From Novosphingobium sp. Gsoil 351 (GTDB lineage Bacteria; Pseudomonadota; Alphaproteobacteria; Sphingomonadales; Sphingomonadaceae), in the NCBI RefSeq assembly GCF_009707465.1, contig NZ_CP046120.1, forward strand, positions 682,001 through 746,000: a DNA stretch of 64,000 nt, read 5' to 3'. The notes below the pieces were generated by a model. The model had not been told where the DNA came from, ran no database searches, and was given only the letters and a program-made list of their open reading frames with translations. The translations under genes were made by a program, and so were the position numbers. Positions 9,313 to 17,646 of this stretch are shown piece after piece. Position 1 is the stretch's first letter, and every line of letters starts with the position of its first letter.

Positions 9313-11166
9313 ATGGGGCGACTCGGGCGCAAGATCGCGGCAGGTGCGCTGGCCGCGTGCCTCCCACTGGCATTGGCGGCATGCGGCGGATCATCCGGCC
9401 GCGGCGAGCCGACCAAGAGCGACGCCGGCGTCAAGCTCACCGCCTTTCCCGAGCGGGTCTATTGGGGCGACGCGCACCTTCACACCGCCAACTCGGTCGA
9501 TGCCTTCGGTTTCGGCGTCAGGCTTGGGCCGGAAGAAGCGTTGCGCTTCGCGCGCGGCGAGGAAGTCACCTCGTCGATGGGGCTCAAGGCGAAACTGGCG
9601 CGCCCGCTCGACTGGCTGGTGATCACCGACCATTCCGACGCGCTGGGCGGAACCAAGGCGCTTGCTGACGCGTCCCGCATCCTCATCCGCGATCCGATGA
9701 TGAAGCGCTGGCACGACATGCTCAATGCCGGACCCGAGCAGTCACTGCGCGCCACCGCCGAGATGATCGATGCGCGCGCGCACAACACCATGCCCGCCGA
9801 GATGACCGACAACGCGATAGGGGCCAAGCGCACCCGATCGATCTGGAACGACCACATCGACACCGTCGAACGCTATAACGAACCGGGCAAGTTCACCGCG
9901 ATGCTGGGGTTCGAGTTCACCCTGATGGATGGCGGCAAGAACCTTCACCGCAACGTCATCTTCCGCGACGGCGGAGACCGCGTGCGCTCGGTCGTGCCGC
10001 TCGGCGCGTGGGGAGCGACCGCCTCGACCGACGCGCTGTGGAATTACATGGACGCCTACGAAAAGAACACCAAGGGCCGGGTTCTGGCGATCCCGCACAA
10101 CTCCAACCTCTCCAACGGACTGATGTTCGAGATGACTCAGCCCGGCGGCGGGGCGATGACCGCCGCATATGCCCGCCGCCGCCTTGACCACGAGCCGCTG
10201 GTCGAGATCACCCAGATCAAGGGCGACAGCGAGGCGCACCCGTTCCTTTCGCCCAACGACGAGTTCGCCGGGTATGGCGTGGCCGGCTGGGAGCTGGGTG
10301 ACCTGGCCATGGCCGAGCGCAAGAACCCTTCGATGTTCGCGGGCGAATACGTCCGCGAGGCACTCAAGCGCGGGCTGGCCCTTGAAGCGAAGACCGGGGT
10401 CAATCCCTACAAGTTCGGGGTGATCGGCTCGACCGATTCGCACACCGCGCTGAGCACCGCCGACGAAAACAACTTCTTCGGAAAGCACACCGGCAACGAA
10501 CCGAACGCCAAACGCGCGATGTCGCCTCAGAACCTGGGCACCAATCAGGGCCGGTTCGGCTGGAACTATCTCGCCAGCGGCTATGCCGGCGTCTGGGCCC
10601 GCGGCAACACCCGCGCCGAGATCTTTGACGCGATGCTGCGCAAGGAGGTCTACGCCACCACCGGACCGCGGATGACGGTACGCGTGTTCGGCGGGTGGGA
10701 TTTCGCGCCAACCGATCTCGCAGGCGATTGGGTGCGGATCGGCTACGCCCGCGGCGTGCCGATGGGCGCTTCGCTCAAACCCGGAAAAGGCCGCCCGAGC
10801 TTCATGATCTCCGCGCTCAAGGACCCGATCGGCGCGAACCTCGATCGGGTCCAGGTGGTCAAGGGCTGGATCGACAAGGCGGGCGCAACGCATGAGAAAG
10901 TGTTCGACGTCGCCTGGAGCGACTCCGCCAAGCGCAGGCCGGTGAACGGCAAAGTTCCCGCTGTCGGCGATACCGTCGATGTTGCCAAGGCCAGCTACTC
11001 CAACGCGATCGGCGCGCCCGAACTCACCACGGTGTGGGCCGATCCTGACTTCGATCCGGCAGCGAAGGCGTTCTACTATGTCCGGGTGATCGAAATCCCG
11101 ACGCCGACCTGGGTCGCGTTCGATGCGTTGCGCTACAAGCTGAAACTTCCCCCGAAGTTCCGGTGA
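9313..11166 (+). CDS. DUF3604 lipoprotein, predicted metal-dependent hydrolase
   Basis: 617 residues. A lipoprotein signal peptide ends in a lipobox LAAC with the lipidated Cys at residue 24, so the mature protein is expected to be membrane-tethered in the envelope. The DUF3604 domain begins with the PHP-like metal motif GDAHLHT (His55, His57), followed by VITDHSD, IPHNSN and GSTDSH, four His/Asp clusters consistent with a polynuclear metal site. No reaction is established for the family to my knowledge. ATG 9313 is chosen for its GGGAGGG ribosome site; an upstream TTG frame lacks one. It starts a three-gene run with the parvulin-like and HupE-like genes. Confidence 0.85.
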   Translation: MGRLGRKIAAGALAACLPLALAACGGSSGRGEPTKSDAGVKLTAFPERVYWGDAHLHTANSVDAFGFGVRLGPEEALRFARGEEVTSSMGLKAKLARPLDWLVITDHSDALGGTKALADASRILIRDPMMKRWHDMLNAGPEQSLRATAEMIDARAHNTMPAEMTDNAIGAKRTRSIWNDHIDTVERYNEPGKFTAMLGFEFTLMDGGKNLHRNVIFRDGGDRVRSVVPLGAWGATASTDALWNYMDAYEKNTKGRVLAIPHNSNLSNGLMFEMTQPGGGAMTAAYARRRLDHEPLVEITQIKGDSEAHPFLSPNDEFAGYGVAGWELGDLAMAERKNPSMFAGEYVREALKRGLALEAKTGVNPYKFGVIGSTDSHTALSTADENNFFGKHTGNEPNAKRAMSPQNLGTNQGRFGWNYLASGYAGVWARGNTRAEIFDAMLRKEVYATTGPRMTVRVFGGWDFAPTDLAGDWVRIGYARGVPMGASLKPGKGRPSFMISALKDPIGANLDRVQVVKGWIDKAGATHEKVFDVAWSDSAKRRPVNGKVPAVGDTVDVAKASYSNAIGAPELTTVWADPDFDPAAKAFYYVRVIEIPTPTWVAFDALRYKLKLPPKFR

Positions 11167-11215
11167 AAGCGCAGGAGCGGGCCTACACTTCACCGATCTG
11201 GTACGATCCCGCGGT

Positions 11216-12028
11216 ATGAACCCAGGGTCGCGCGGCGCCCGCCTGCTGCGCGAGCCCCTGGTCCATTTCGCCGTCCTGGGGGCCTTGATCTTCGTGCTGT
11301 TTGGCGACGCGACCAGCGCCGGGGAGCGGCGGATCGTGATCGACGCGGCGCGAGTCGAGCGGATCGCCGGGCAATTCACCCAGAACTTCCGCCGCGCGCC
11401 CAGCCCAAGCGAACTCGACGCGCTGATCCGCGACGACGTGAAGGAGGAGGTTTACTACCGCGAGGCGCTGCGCCTCGGCCTTGACCGCGACGACGAGGTC
11501 GTGCGGCGGCGGATGCGGGTCAAGATGGAGGCGTCGGCCGATACCGCCGAGGATATCTCCGCGCCCGACGACGCCACGCTGCAACGCTGGCTCGACACCC
11601 ATTCAGACAGGTTCGCGGGTGAAAGCACTTATAGCTTCGACCAGCGCTATCTTGGTCCCGCCCCGCTCCGCGCGTCCGCAGGCCTGGAGCTGCTGCGCGC
11701 CGGGCAGGACTATCCAGGCGCGCCCATCCCCCTTCCCGCGCGCTTCGAAAACACCGGCGCGGGCCAAACGGCCGCCCTGTTTGGCGACGCCTTCCCCACT
11801 GCGCTCGACCGCCTGCCCCTAAATGTGTGGAGCGGCCCGGTGGCATCGGGTCTCGGTCAGCATTTGGTCCGCCTGCGCCGCCGAGAGCCCGCCGCCCCGC
11901 CCCGCCTCGCAGCGATCCGCCAGCGGGTCGAGAACGATTGGCGCGCTGCCATGGTGCGCGAGCGTAGCGAACGTGCCTATCGCACGCTGCTGGATCGCTA
12001 CGCCGTGGTGGTCGAGAAGCCGCAATGA
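11216..12028 (+). CDS. membrane-anchored parvulin-like (PpiC/SurA-type) protein
   Basis: 270 residues. An N-terminal hydrophobic anchor (about residues 14-30) is followed by an alpha-helical SurA-like segment with NFRRAPSPSELDALIRD and a degenerate rotamase domain in the C-terminal half; the YSFDQRYLG and WSGPVASGLGQHLVRLRR blocks match the parvulin core. It is annotated as a peptidyl-prolyl isomerase by family resemblance only. A TACGAT -10-like box at 11202-11207 sits 9 bases before the ATG, so transcription could start almost at the start codon. Its TGA overlaps the next start as ATGA, indicating joint expression with the HupE-like protein. Confidence 0.75.
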   Translation: MNPGSRGARLLREPLVHFAVLGALIFVLFGDATSAGERRIVIDAARVERIAGQFTQNFRRAPSPSELDALIRDDVKEEVYYREALRLGLDRDDEVVRRRMRVKMEASADTAEDISAPDDATLQRWLDTHSDRFAGESTYSFDQRYLGPAPLRASAGLELLRAGQDYPGAPIPLPARFENTGAGQTAALFGDAFPTALDRLPLNVWSGPVASGLGQHLVRLRRREPAAPPRLAAIRQRVENDWRAAMVRERSERAYRTLLDRYAVVVEKPQ

Positions 12029-13002
12029 GGCTGGCCGTGGCGCTGTGCGCGCTGATCCTGCTGACGCTTTGTCCTGCCCGCGGCGACGACTTGCGTCCCG
12101 GCTACCTCGAATGGATCGAGCGGACCCCCGACGCGTGGCAAGTCACCTGGAAGGCGCCGCTGCTGGGCGGGCTAGCAACGCGGTCGCGGCCGATCCTGCC
12201 CGCAGGCTGCATCGTCGCGAGCGCGCGGCGGCGGTTCGTCGGGCCGACGGTCGTGGAGACCTTTACCGTCCGCTGCACCGCCTCGCTCGCCGGGCGTAAG
12301 TTGGGACTGGCCGGTCTCGAAACGGGGTTCACCGATGCGCTGCTGCACGTGGCCCCGATCGGCCAGCCCGCGCAGGCGGCGCGGCTGACCCCGCAGCAAT
12401 CCGAAGTCGCCGTCGCCGCGCGCGGCTCGAGAGCAGAGGTTGCGTGGACGTACCTCCGGCTGGGTTTCGGCCATATCTTGTTCGGGTTCGACCACCTCCT
12501 GTTCGTGGTCGCTCTGGTGCTGCTGATCGGCGGCTGGCGGCGGTTGGTCGCGACCGTCACGGCGTTCACCGTCGCGCACTCGATCACCCTGGCGACGACG
12601 ACCCTGGGACTGGTGACGCTCGCACGCAAGCCGGTGGAGATCTGCATCGCGCTGTCGATCGTGCTGGTGGCGCGCGAGATCCTGCGCCCGCCCCACGCAG
12701 CCCCACCGCTGGCCCGCCGTGCACCCGCGCTGATCGCTTTCGCTTTCGGCTTGCTCCACGGCTTCGGCTTCGCCGCGGCGCTGGCCGAGATCGGGTTGCC
12801 CGCAGGCGAAATCCCGCTCGCCTTGTTCACCTTCAATGCCGGGGTTGAGCTTGGCCAGCTCGCGATCGTGGCGACCACTCTGGCGCTGATCGCGGCCCTT
12901 GAGCGGCTCGTCAGCCAATGGCGGCGGCCAGCGGCGGTCGCCGGGGCCTATGCGATCGGAGCAGTGGCAACCGCCTGGCTCATCGAAAGGACTTTGGCGT
13001 GA
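12025..13002 (+). CDS. HupE/UreJ-family membrane protein
   Basis: 325 residues. A signal peptide (about 1-20) and a periplasmic domain of about 120 residues precede a membrane domain with six or so TM segments. The first TM carries H-x5-DH (His150, Asp156, His157), the metal-binding signature shared by HupE/UreJ and nickel/cobalt permeases, with further VAHSITLA, LLHGFGFA and FNAGVELGQ motifs typical of the family. A role in metal movement is inferred, not shown. It closes the DUF3604/parvulin/HupE run and is followed by a convergent tRNA gene. Confidence 0.8.
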   Translation: MRLAVALCALILLTLCPARGDDLRPGYLEWIERTPDAWQVTWKAPLLGGLATRSRPILPAGCIVASARRRFVGPTVVETFTVRCTASLAGRKLGLAGLETGFTDALLHVAPIGQPAQAARLTPQQSEVAVAARGSRAEVAWTYLRLGFGHILFGFDHLLFVVALVLLIGGWRRLVATVTAFTVAHSITLATTTLGLVTLARKPVEICIALSIVLVAREILRPPHAAPPLARRAPALIAFAFGLLHGFGFAAALAEIGLPAGEIPLALFTFNAGVELGQLAIVATTLALIAALERLVSQWRRPAAVAGAYAIGAVATAWLIERTLA

Positions 13003-13023
13003 CGAACGTCTGGTGGGGAAGAA

Positions 13024-13101
13024 TGGCGCGCCCGGAACGATCTCGAACGTCCGACCCTCAGATTCGTAGTCTGATGCTCTATCCAGCTGAGCTACGGGCG
13101 C
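13024..13101 (-). tRNA. tRNA-Arg (anticodon ACG)
   Basis: Reading the minus strand, a 7-bp acceptor stem GCGCCCG/CGGGCGC encloses a D arm (GCTC/GAGC), an anticodon arm TCAGA-CTACGAA-TCTGA with anticodon ACG, a five-base variable loop and a T arm GGACG/CGTTC, with discriminator G and an encoded CCA at 13024-13026. ACG (deaminated to ICG) decodes the CGN arginine codons. The T loop reads TTCGAGAT, eight bases rather than the standard seven, making the gene 78 rather than 77 bases long. Confidence 0.93.
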
Positions 13102-13163
13102 GTGTGAGCGGCGCAGATAGGTGAGGCGGCCGGGCTTGGCAATCCCATAAGCGGCTTGGTCGT

Positions 13164-13595
13164 CTAGCCGGCGCGGGCGAACTCCGCCAAACGCTCGATA
13201 AACGGCTGGTCGAGTGGCGGAACCGCGAGCATCGCGGCTTCCTCGGCGGTGAACCAGCCAATCTCTTGGGCATCGAGACAGCATGGGTCGCCCACCCAAC
13301 GGGCGCACCTGTAAAGTTTCAAGACAAGCGCGGGAACTAGCGAACCGGCTAGCGACGGTTCGGCGGTCTCGCCCAGCTCAAACAACTCCGCAGGCTCGAC
13401 CTCGATGGCGAGTTCTTCTGAAATTTCCCGGATTAGCGCCGATTTCGCACTCTCGGCGCCCTCGATCTTGCCGCCCGGAAATTCCCACAGGCCTCCGTGG
13501 CGTCCCCCCGGTCTGCGCTTCTGCAGTAGGACACGGCCATGGCGATCGATCAGCGCCACCGCCACGACCTCCACCGCTGTCGGAATTCTTGTCAT
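13164..13595 (-). CDS. mutT: Nudix hydrolase, 8-oxo-dGTP diphosphatase MutT-like
   Basis: 143 residues. The Nudix box GGKIEGAESAKSALIREISE follows the G-x5-E-x7-REUxEE pattern with all catalytic glutamates; the usual Gly after EE-x is Ala here (EELAI). The QKRRPGGRHGGLWEFPGG lead-in matches MutT, which removes oxidised dGTP and prevents A:T to C:G transversions. ATG 13595 is used; a TTG at 13613 would add six residues. It stands alone between tRNA-Arg and the divergently transcribed first flp gene. Confidence 0.9.
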   Translation of the reverse strand: MTRIPTAVEVVAVALIDRHGRVLLQKRRPGGRHGGLWEFPGGKIEGAESAKSALIREISEELAIEVEPAELFELGETAEPSLAGSLVPALVLKLYRCARWVGDPCCLDAQEIGWFTAEEAAMLAVPPLDQPFIERLAEFARAG

Positions 13596-13681
13596 CAATG
13601 GTCCGCTTCTCAACCTTTTCTTAACGCGGGTCCGGCAAATAGGCCATCCGGATGCCAGAAGTTGGGGAAAGGAAGCCAGAC

Positions 13682-13858
13682 ATGCTGAAATTCATGCGGC
13701 ACATTCTCCGCACCGAGACGGGGGCAACTGCGGTCGAATACGGTTTGATCGCGTCACTTATCGTTATCGCTATCATAGGTGCGCTCAATAGCTTCGCGAC
13801 CTCAGCGAACACGATGTTCTCGAAGATCGAGACCAGCGTTTCTCAAGCGGGCAATTAA
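13682..13858 (+). CDS. flp: Flp-family type IVb pilin
   Basis: 58 residues. A short positively charged leader ends in Gly, followed by ATAVEYGLIASLIVIAIIG, the prepilin-peptidase cleavage site plus hydrophobic assembly helix of Flp pilins (conserved Glu at +5, then Tyr). Mature subunits build thin tad-type adhesion pili. ATG 13682 has a purine-rich GGAAAGGAAG ribosome site. The cpa/tad assembly genes are not in the window, so this is an orphan pilin locus shared with the second flp gene 100 bases downstream. Confidence 0.9.
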   Translation: MLKFMRHILRTETGATAVEYGLIASLIVIAIIGALNSFATSANTMFSKIETSVSQAGN

Positions 13859-13957
13859 AAGAATTTTAGGAATTCGGCTCTAACTTGGAAGATGCTTGAT
13901 CCGAGGGTTTTCCAGAGACAGGCCGGGTAATCGAAGACTGCAACCAGGAGATCGACC

Positions 13958-14140
13958 ATGAAGTTTCTGCGCATTCTCAGGAAGAACGAAAAGGGCGCCA
14001 CCGCAATCGAGTATGGCCTGATTGCCGCACTCATTGCCGTTGCCGCGATCACCGCTCTGACCAACCTTGGTAGCTCGCTGAACACCACGTTCTCGACGGT
14101 TGGCGGCAAGCTCGACACGGCCAACACCAGCGCCAACTAA
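13958..14140 (+). CDS. flp: Flp-family type IVb pilin, second copy
   Basis: 60 residues with the same plan as the upstream copy: charged leader, Gly, then ATAIEYGLIAALIAVAAIT. The two differ in the leader and the C-terminal tail (here KLDTANTSAN), so they are diverged paralogues rather than a recent duplication. AGGAG lies 7-8 bases before the ATG. The gene is followed by a strong intrinsic terminator at 14161-14194. Confidence 0.92.
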   Translation: MKFLRILRKNEKGATAIEYGLIAALIAVAAITALTNLGSSLNTTFSTVGGKLDTANTSAN

Positions 14141-14160
14141 GGCGCGGGCAAGCTCATCTT

Positions 14161-14194
14161 AAAGGGCGGCAGGGAAACCTGCCGCCCTTTTTCG
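14161..14194 (+). terminator. intrinsic terminator after flp pilins
   Basis: A perfect 13-bp stem (14161-14173 with 14178-14190) closes on a GAAA tetraloop and runs into a T-rich stretch. Because the stem begins with AAA and ends with TTT it can act in both directions, stopping flp transcription and that of the convergent M48 protease gene, whose stop is at 14213. Confidence 0.88.
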
Positions 14195-14212
14195 TCAAGT
14201 TCGGCGGGTCGC

Positions 14213-15673
14213 TCAATAGATGACCAACTTGACCTTCTGCCCCGGGCTGACCGCGGCGTTGGCCGTCAGCCCATTGAGCACCAGAAACCGTTCGACCTGG
14301 TAGTCCGAGTACGCCATGCGCGACGCAAGCGAGCGCACCGTATCGCTCGAACGAACCGTCACGATCGCGATCCGCCGCGGTTTGATCGCGGCCGCCTCGC
14401 TCGCGCTGATCCGCCGCAGCGACCGGAACATCGGATCGAAAGTGCCGCTCTGCCCGGCAGGCGACAGCGTGGTGAAGTGATAGGCCTGACCGTTCGAAAA
14501 CTCGTAGGCGAACACCACGACATCGACTTGGCTGCCGCCCGACGCGACCCGCGCCACGCCATAGGCTGCGGGGATTCCGTTTACCGTGGTCCGTTCAATC
14601 TGTGAGATGGGGATTTGCGCCTGGTTGGTGCTGCCCAGGCCGGCGAAAACCGAGCGGATATAGGTTTCGAGATTGCCGTTGTAGGCCGCGCTCGAGAATT
14701 CTGCCTTGCCCGAGCCCCCACCGATCGACACCGCCCGCGTGCCGTTCATGACATAGAACCCGTTGGGCGCCTGGAAGGTCAGGCGGAATTCAGGGTGGGT
14801 GAAGCGATTGCCCTCAACCACGCCCTGCTTAGGGTCGTCGCCATACATGATACCGTCGATCCGGCTGAGAAACGCGTCGCGGTTGACGATGCCGGTGGCG
14901 GCGGGGCCGGCCCGGACCAGGGCGGCGCGCACCCGCGAGGCGGGATCAGGATGGGTGCTTGCCCATTCGGGCACGCGATTGCCGCTGGTGCCCATCAGCC
15001 TCGCATCGAGCGCAGTCTGGTTGGCGAGGCTCTGGAGCACAGTCGAGAGCGCACGTGGATCGTACCCGGCGCCCCGCATATACTGGATGCCGAGGTTGTC
15101 GGCCTGGGTTTCCTGGGCGCGCGAAAACGACGCCGTCAGCGCCTGCGCACCGAATTGCGATCCTTGCGCGATCACGTTGCCGAACCCGCCGCCGACCACC
15201 GAGCCGAGCACCTGGCCCAAGACACCGAGGATCGAATTGCGGGTGGCCGCCTTCTGGCGCAATTTCGAATGGCGCGCGGCCACGTGCCCGACTTCGTGGC
15301 CGAGCACCCCGGCAAGCTCCGCCTCGTTGTTCATCAGCGCCACGAGTTGCCGAGTGGTGTAGACATAACCCCCGGGGATGGCGAAGGCGTTGTTTACCGG
15401 CGAATTGAGCAGCGTGACGGTGAAGTCGTCGCGCGCGTTACTGAGCCCCGATTGGATCGCGATATTCTTGCCGATCCCGGCGACATAGGTCGCCTGCGGG
15501 CCGGTCACCGCTCCGCCGAACTCGGCGATCAGCTCGGGATTGGCTTTGGCCCCGGTCGCCTTGTCCGACGGGCTGATGTTGCGCGCGGTCTGTGCGGAAA
15601 GCGGCGCGAGGGTCAGCGCGGCGCTGGCCAAAAGGGCGGTAGCACGCAGCATATGGCGTGGGCGACGGGTCAT
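14213..15673 (-). CDS. secreted M48 zinc metalloprotease with C-terminal LysM-like domain
   Basis: 486 residues. A signal peptide (about 1-28, ending PLSAQ) leads into an M48 peptidase domain with HEVGH (126-130) and the third ligand Glu in RAQETQADNLG near 190, the pattern of the periplasmic BepA/YfgC and LoiP proteases that police outer-membrane protein assembly. The C-terminal 55 residues (VRSSDTVRSLASRMAY...LVLNGL...VSPGQKVKLVIY) have LysM spacing, suggesting peptidoglycan attachment. ATG 15673 is chosen for GAGGAG upstream. Confidence 0.9.
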   Translation of the reverse strand: MTRRPRHMLRATALLASAALTLAPLSAQTARNISPSDKATGAKANPELIAEFGGAVTGPQATYVAGIGKNIAIQSGLSNARDDFTVTLLNSPVNNAFAIPGGYVYTTRQLVALMNNEAELAGVLGHEVGHVAARHSKLRQKAATRNSILGVLGQVLGSVVGGGFGNVIAQGSQFGAQALTASFSRAQETQADNLGIQYMRGAGYDPRALSTVLQSLANQTALDARLMGTSGNRVPEWASTHPDPASRVRAALVRAGPAATGIVNRDAFLSRIDGIMYGDDPKQGVVEGNRFTHPEFRLTFQAPNGFYVMNGTRAVSIGGGSGKAEFSSAAYNGNLETYIRSVFAGLGSTNQAQIPISQIERTTVNGIPAAYGVARVASGGSQVDVVVFAYEFSNGQAYHFTTLSPAGQSGTFDPMFRSLRRISASEAAAIKPRRIAIVTVRSSDTVRSLASRMAYSDYQVERFLVLNGLTANAAVSPGQKVKLVIY

Positions 15674-15779
15674 GGTAGGCTCCTCATGCAAACGCGCACA
15701 GCCGGCGGTCGCCCGCGGCTGTGCGTATTTTCTATACCCTTGCTAAACGGCCTTACGAGACGGGAAGTTCCCGGATCGT

Positions 15780-16730
15780 TCAGGCGCCATCGCCGATCCG
15801 CAGGAACCGCTGTGCTCGGGCCGCGCGCAGATCGGCGGCGGATTTGCCGATTTGCGCATCGAGTTCCTCGCCGATCGCGGCGCTCAGCGAAGCCGCAGTT
15901 GCGGTGGGATCGCGGTGTGCGCCGCCTATCGGCTCGGGCACAATCCGATCGATCACCTTGAGCGCCAGCAAGTCCTGCGCGGTGGTCTTCATCGCCTCGG
16001 CCATTTCCTGGGCCTTGTCGGCGGTACGCCACAGGATCGAAGCGCCTGCCTCGGGCGAGATCACCGAATAGACCGCGTGTTCGAGCATCAGCACCCGCTC
16101 GGCGCTGGCCAGGGCGACGGCGCCGCCCGATCCACCCTCGCCCACGATCGCCGCGACCATCGGCACCGGCAGCGCCAGGCAGGCCTCGGTCGAGCGGGCG
16201 ATCGCCTCGGCCTGACCGCGCTCCTCGGCCTCGACGCCGGGAAACGCCCCCGATGTATCGACCAGCGTCACCACGGGCAGGCCGAACCGGCCGGCGAGTT
16301 CCATCAGCCGGATCGCCTTGCGATAGCCCTCGGGCTTGCCCATGCCAAAGTTGTGGCGGATGCGGCTGGCGGTGTCGTTGCCCTTCTCGTGCCCGATCAG
16401 CATGACCTTGCGCCCGCCGAGCCGTGCCGGACCGCCGACTATGGCCTGATCCTCGCCGAACAGGCGATCGCCGCCCAGCGGGATGAAATCCTCGAACATC
16501 AGCCGCACATAGTCGACGAAGTGCGGGCGCATCGGGTGCCGCGCGACCTGGGTCTTCTGCCATGCGGTCAGCGCGGCATAAGTGCTACGCAGAAGCTCGG
16601 CCGACTTTTGTTCCAACCGGCTGATCTCGGCCCCGATCTGGACTTCGCCACCCGCGGCCGTCTGCCGCAACTCCGCGATCTTGGCGTCGAGCGTCGCGAC
16701 GGGCTTCTCGAATTCGAGGTAAGAAATCAT
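15780..16730 (-). CDS. accA: acetyl-CoA carboxylase, carboxyltransferase subunit alpha
   Basis: 316 residues, the standard length. AccA with AccD transfers carboxyl from carboxybiotin to acetyl-CoA, giving malonyl-CoA for fatty acid synthesis. Conserved stretches include YLEFEKPVATLDAKIAELR at the N-terminus, GHEKGNDTASRIRHNFGM, GYRKAIRLMELAGRFGLPV and the oxyanion-hole region TLVDTSGAFPG with GEGGSGGAVALA. The start overlaps the xerD stop as ATGA, so it is coupled to the upstream recombinase gene. Confidence 0.98.
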   Translation of the reverse strand: MISYLEFEKPVATLDAKIAELRQTAAGGEVQIGAEISRLEQKSAELLRSTYAALTAWQKTQVARHPMRPHFVDYVRLMFEDFIPLGGDRLFGEDQAIVGGPARLGGRKVMLIGHEKGNDTASRIRHNFGMGKPEGYRKAIRLMELAGRFGLPVVTLVDTSGAFPGVEAEERGQAEAIARSTEACLALPVPMVAAIVGEGGSGGAVALASAERVLMLEHAVYSVISPEAGASILWRTADKAQEMAEAMKTTAQDLLALKVIDRIVPEPIGGAHRDPTATAASLSAAIGEELDAQIGKSAADLRAARAQRFLRIGDGA

Positions 16731-17617
16731 CGCGCGTCGCTAGTCGCCTGCGCCCCCGGGGGCAAGGCCCGGACGGGGTCGCCGTGCCGTGCCAGCGGGT
16801 GCTTGGAATTGACCAGCGCAACCAGCCGCGCGCTGTCGACATGGGTGTAGATCTGCGTCGTCGCGATGTCGGCGTGCCCAAGCAGGGTCTGGAGCACGCG
16901 CAGATCGGCGCCGCCTTCGAGCAGGTGGGTGGCGAAGGCATGGCGCAGCACGTGCGGGCTGATCCGCGCCGGCTCGATTCCCGCTCGCCCCGCCAGTTCG
17001 CGCAACAGTTGGAACAGGCGGACGCGTGAGAGATGCTTGCCGCGTGAGGGAAACAGCCAGCGCGGCGCCGCCTCTCGCACCGCCAGCCAGCGGCGCAGCG
17101 CTAGGCCCGCGCGAGCGCTGACCGGGACCATCCGCTGCTGCCCGCCCTTGCCGGTGATCGTCAGGAATGGTGCGTCTCGGGGCACCGCCGCCAGCGGCAG
17201 CGAGACCAGCTCGGTTGCACGCAGGCCCGAACCGTAGAGCAGTTCGAGCAATGTCAGCATCCGCACGCCCGCGGGCGTTTCGGCGGCCGCCTCATCCTCG
17301 GCGGTGACGAACAGCCGGGCGATTTCGGCGTGATCGAGCAGCCGCGGGAGCGGGCGGCGGGAGCGCGGCTTCGGCAAGGCCGATGAGGGATCGTCGGCTC
17401 GCAGGCCCTCGTCGATCAGGAAGCCATAGAACTGACGCAGCGCCGAACACTTGCGCGCTAGTGACGCCGGCGCGAGATCGCTCCACGCCGCGCCAAGTCG
17501 CACCAGATCGTCACGTGTGGCGGTGGCTAGGTCGCCGATGTGCTCACCCGCTCCCTCAAGATCGCGGCGGTAGGCGGCCAGCGTATTGGCGGCCGCCCCG
17601 CGCTCGGCTGCGAGCAT
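16727..17617 (-). CDS. xerD: tyrosine recombinase XerD-like
   Basis: Site-specific recombinase that with XerC resolves chromosome dimers at dif. From ATG 17617 it is 296 residues. The catalytic set is visible: Arg in YGSGLRATEL, Lys in ITGKGGQQRMVP, HVLRHAFATHLL (His-x-x-Arg), GHADIATTQIYTHVD (His and nucleophilic Tyr). The N-terminal SAM-like domain seems to begin upstream of this ATG: the frame is open and reads TTSEAESFLA before it, and a CTG at 17650-17648 overlaps the preceding gene's stop as CTGA. A non-canonical CTG start is therefore possible. Confidence 0.9.
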   Translation of the reverse strand: MLAAERGAAANTLAAYRRDLEGAGEHIGDLATATRDDLVRLGAAWSDLAPASLARKCSALRQFYGFLIDEGLRADDPSSALPKPRSRRPLPRLLDHAEIARLFVTAEDEAAAETPAGVRMLTLLELLYGSGLRATELVSLPLAAVPRDAPFLTITGKGGQQRMVPVSARAGLALRRWLAVREAAPRWLFPSRGKHLSRVRLFQLLRELAGRAGIEPARISPHVLRHAFATHLLEGGADLRVLQTLLGHADIATTQIYTHVDSARLVALVNSKHPLARHGDPVRALPPGAQATSDAR

Positions 17618-17646
17618 GGCGAGGAAAGATTCGGCCTCGCTCGTGG

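Noticed and set aside
9742..11379. 545-codon minus-strand open frame
   Set aside because: Antisense to the DUF3604 gene, no motif, no ribosome site.
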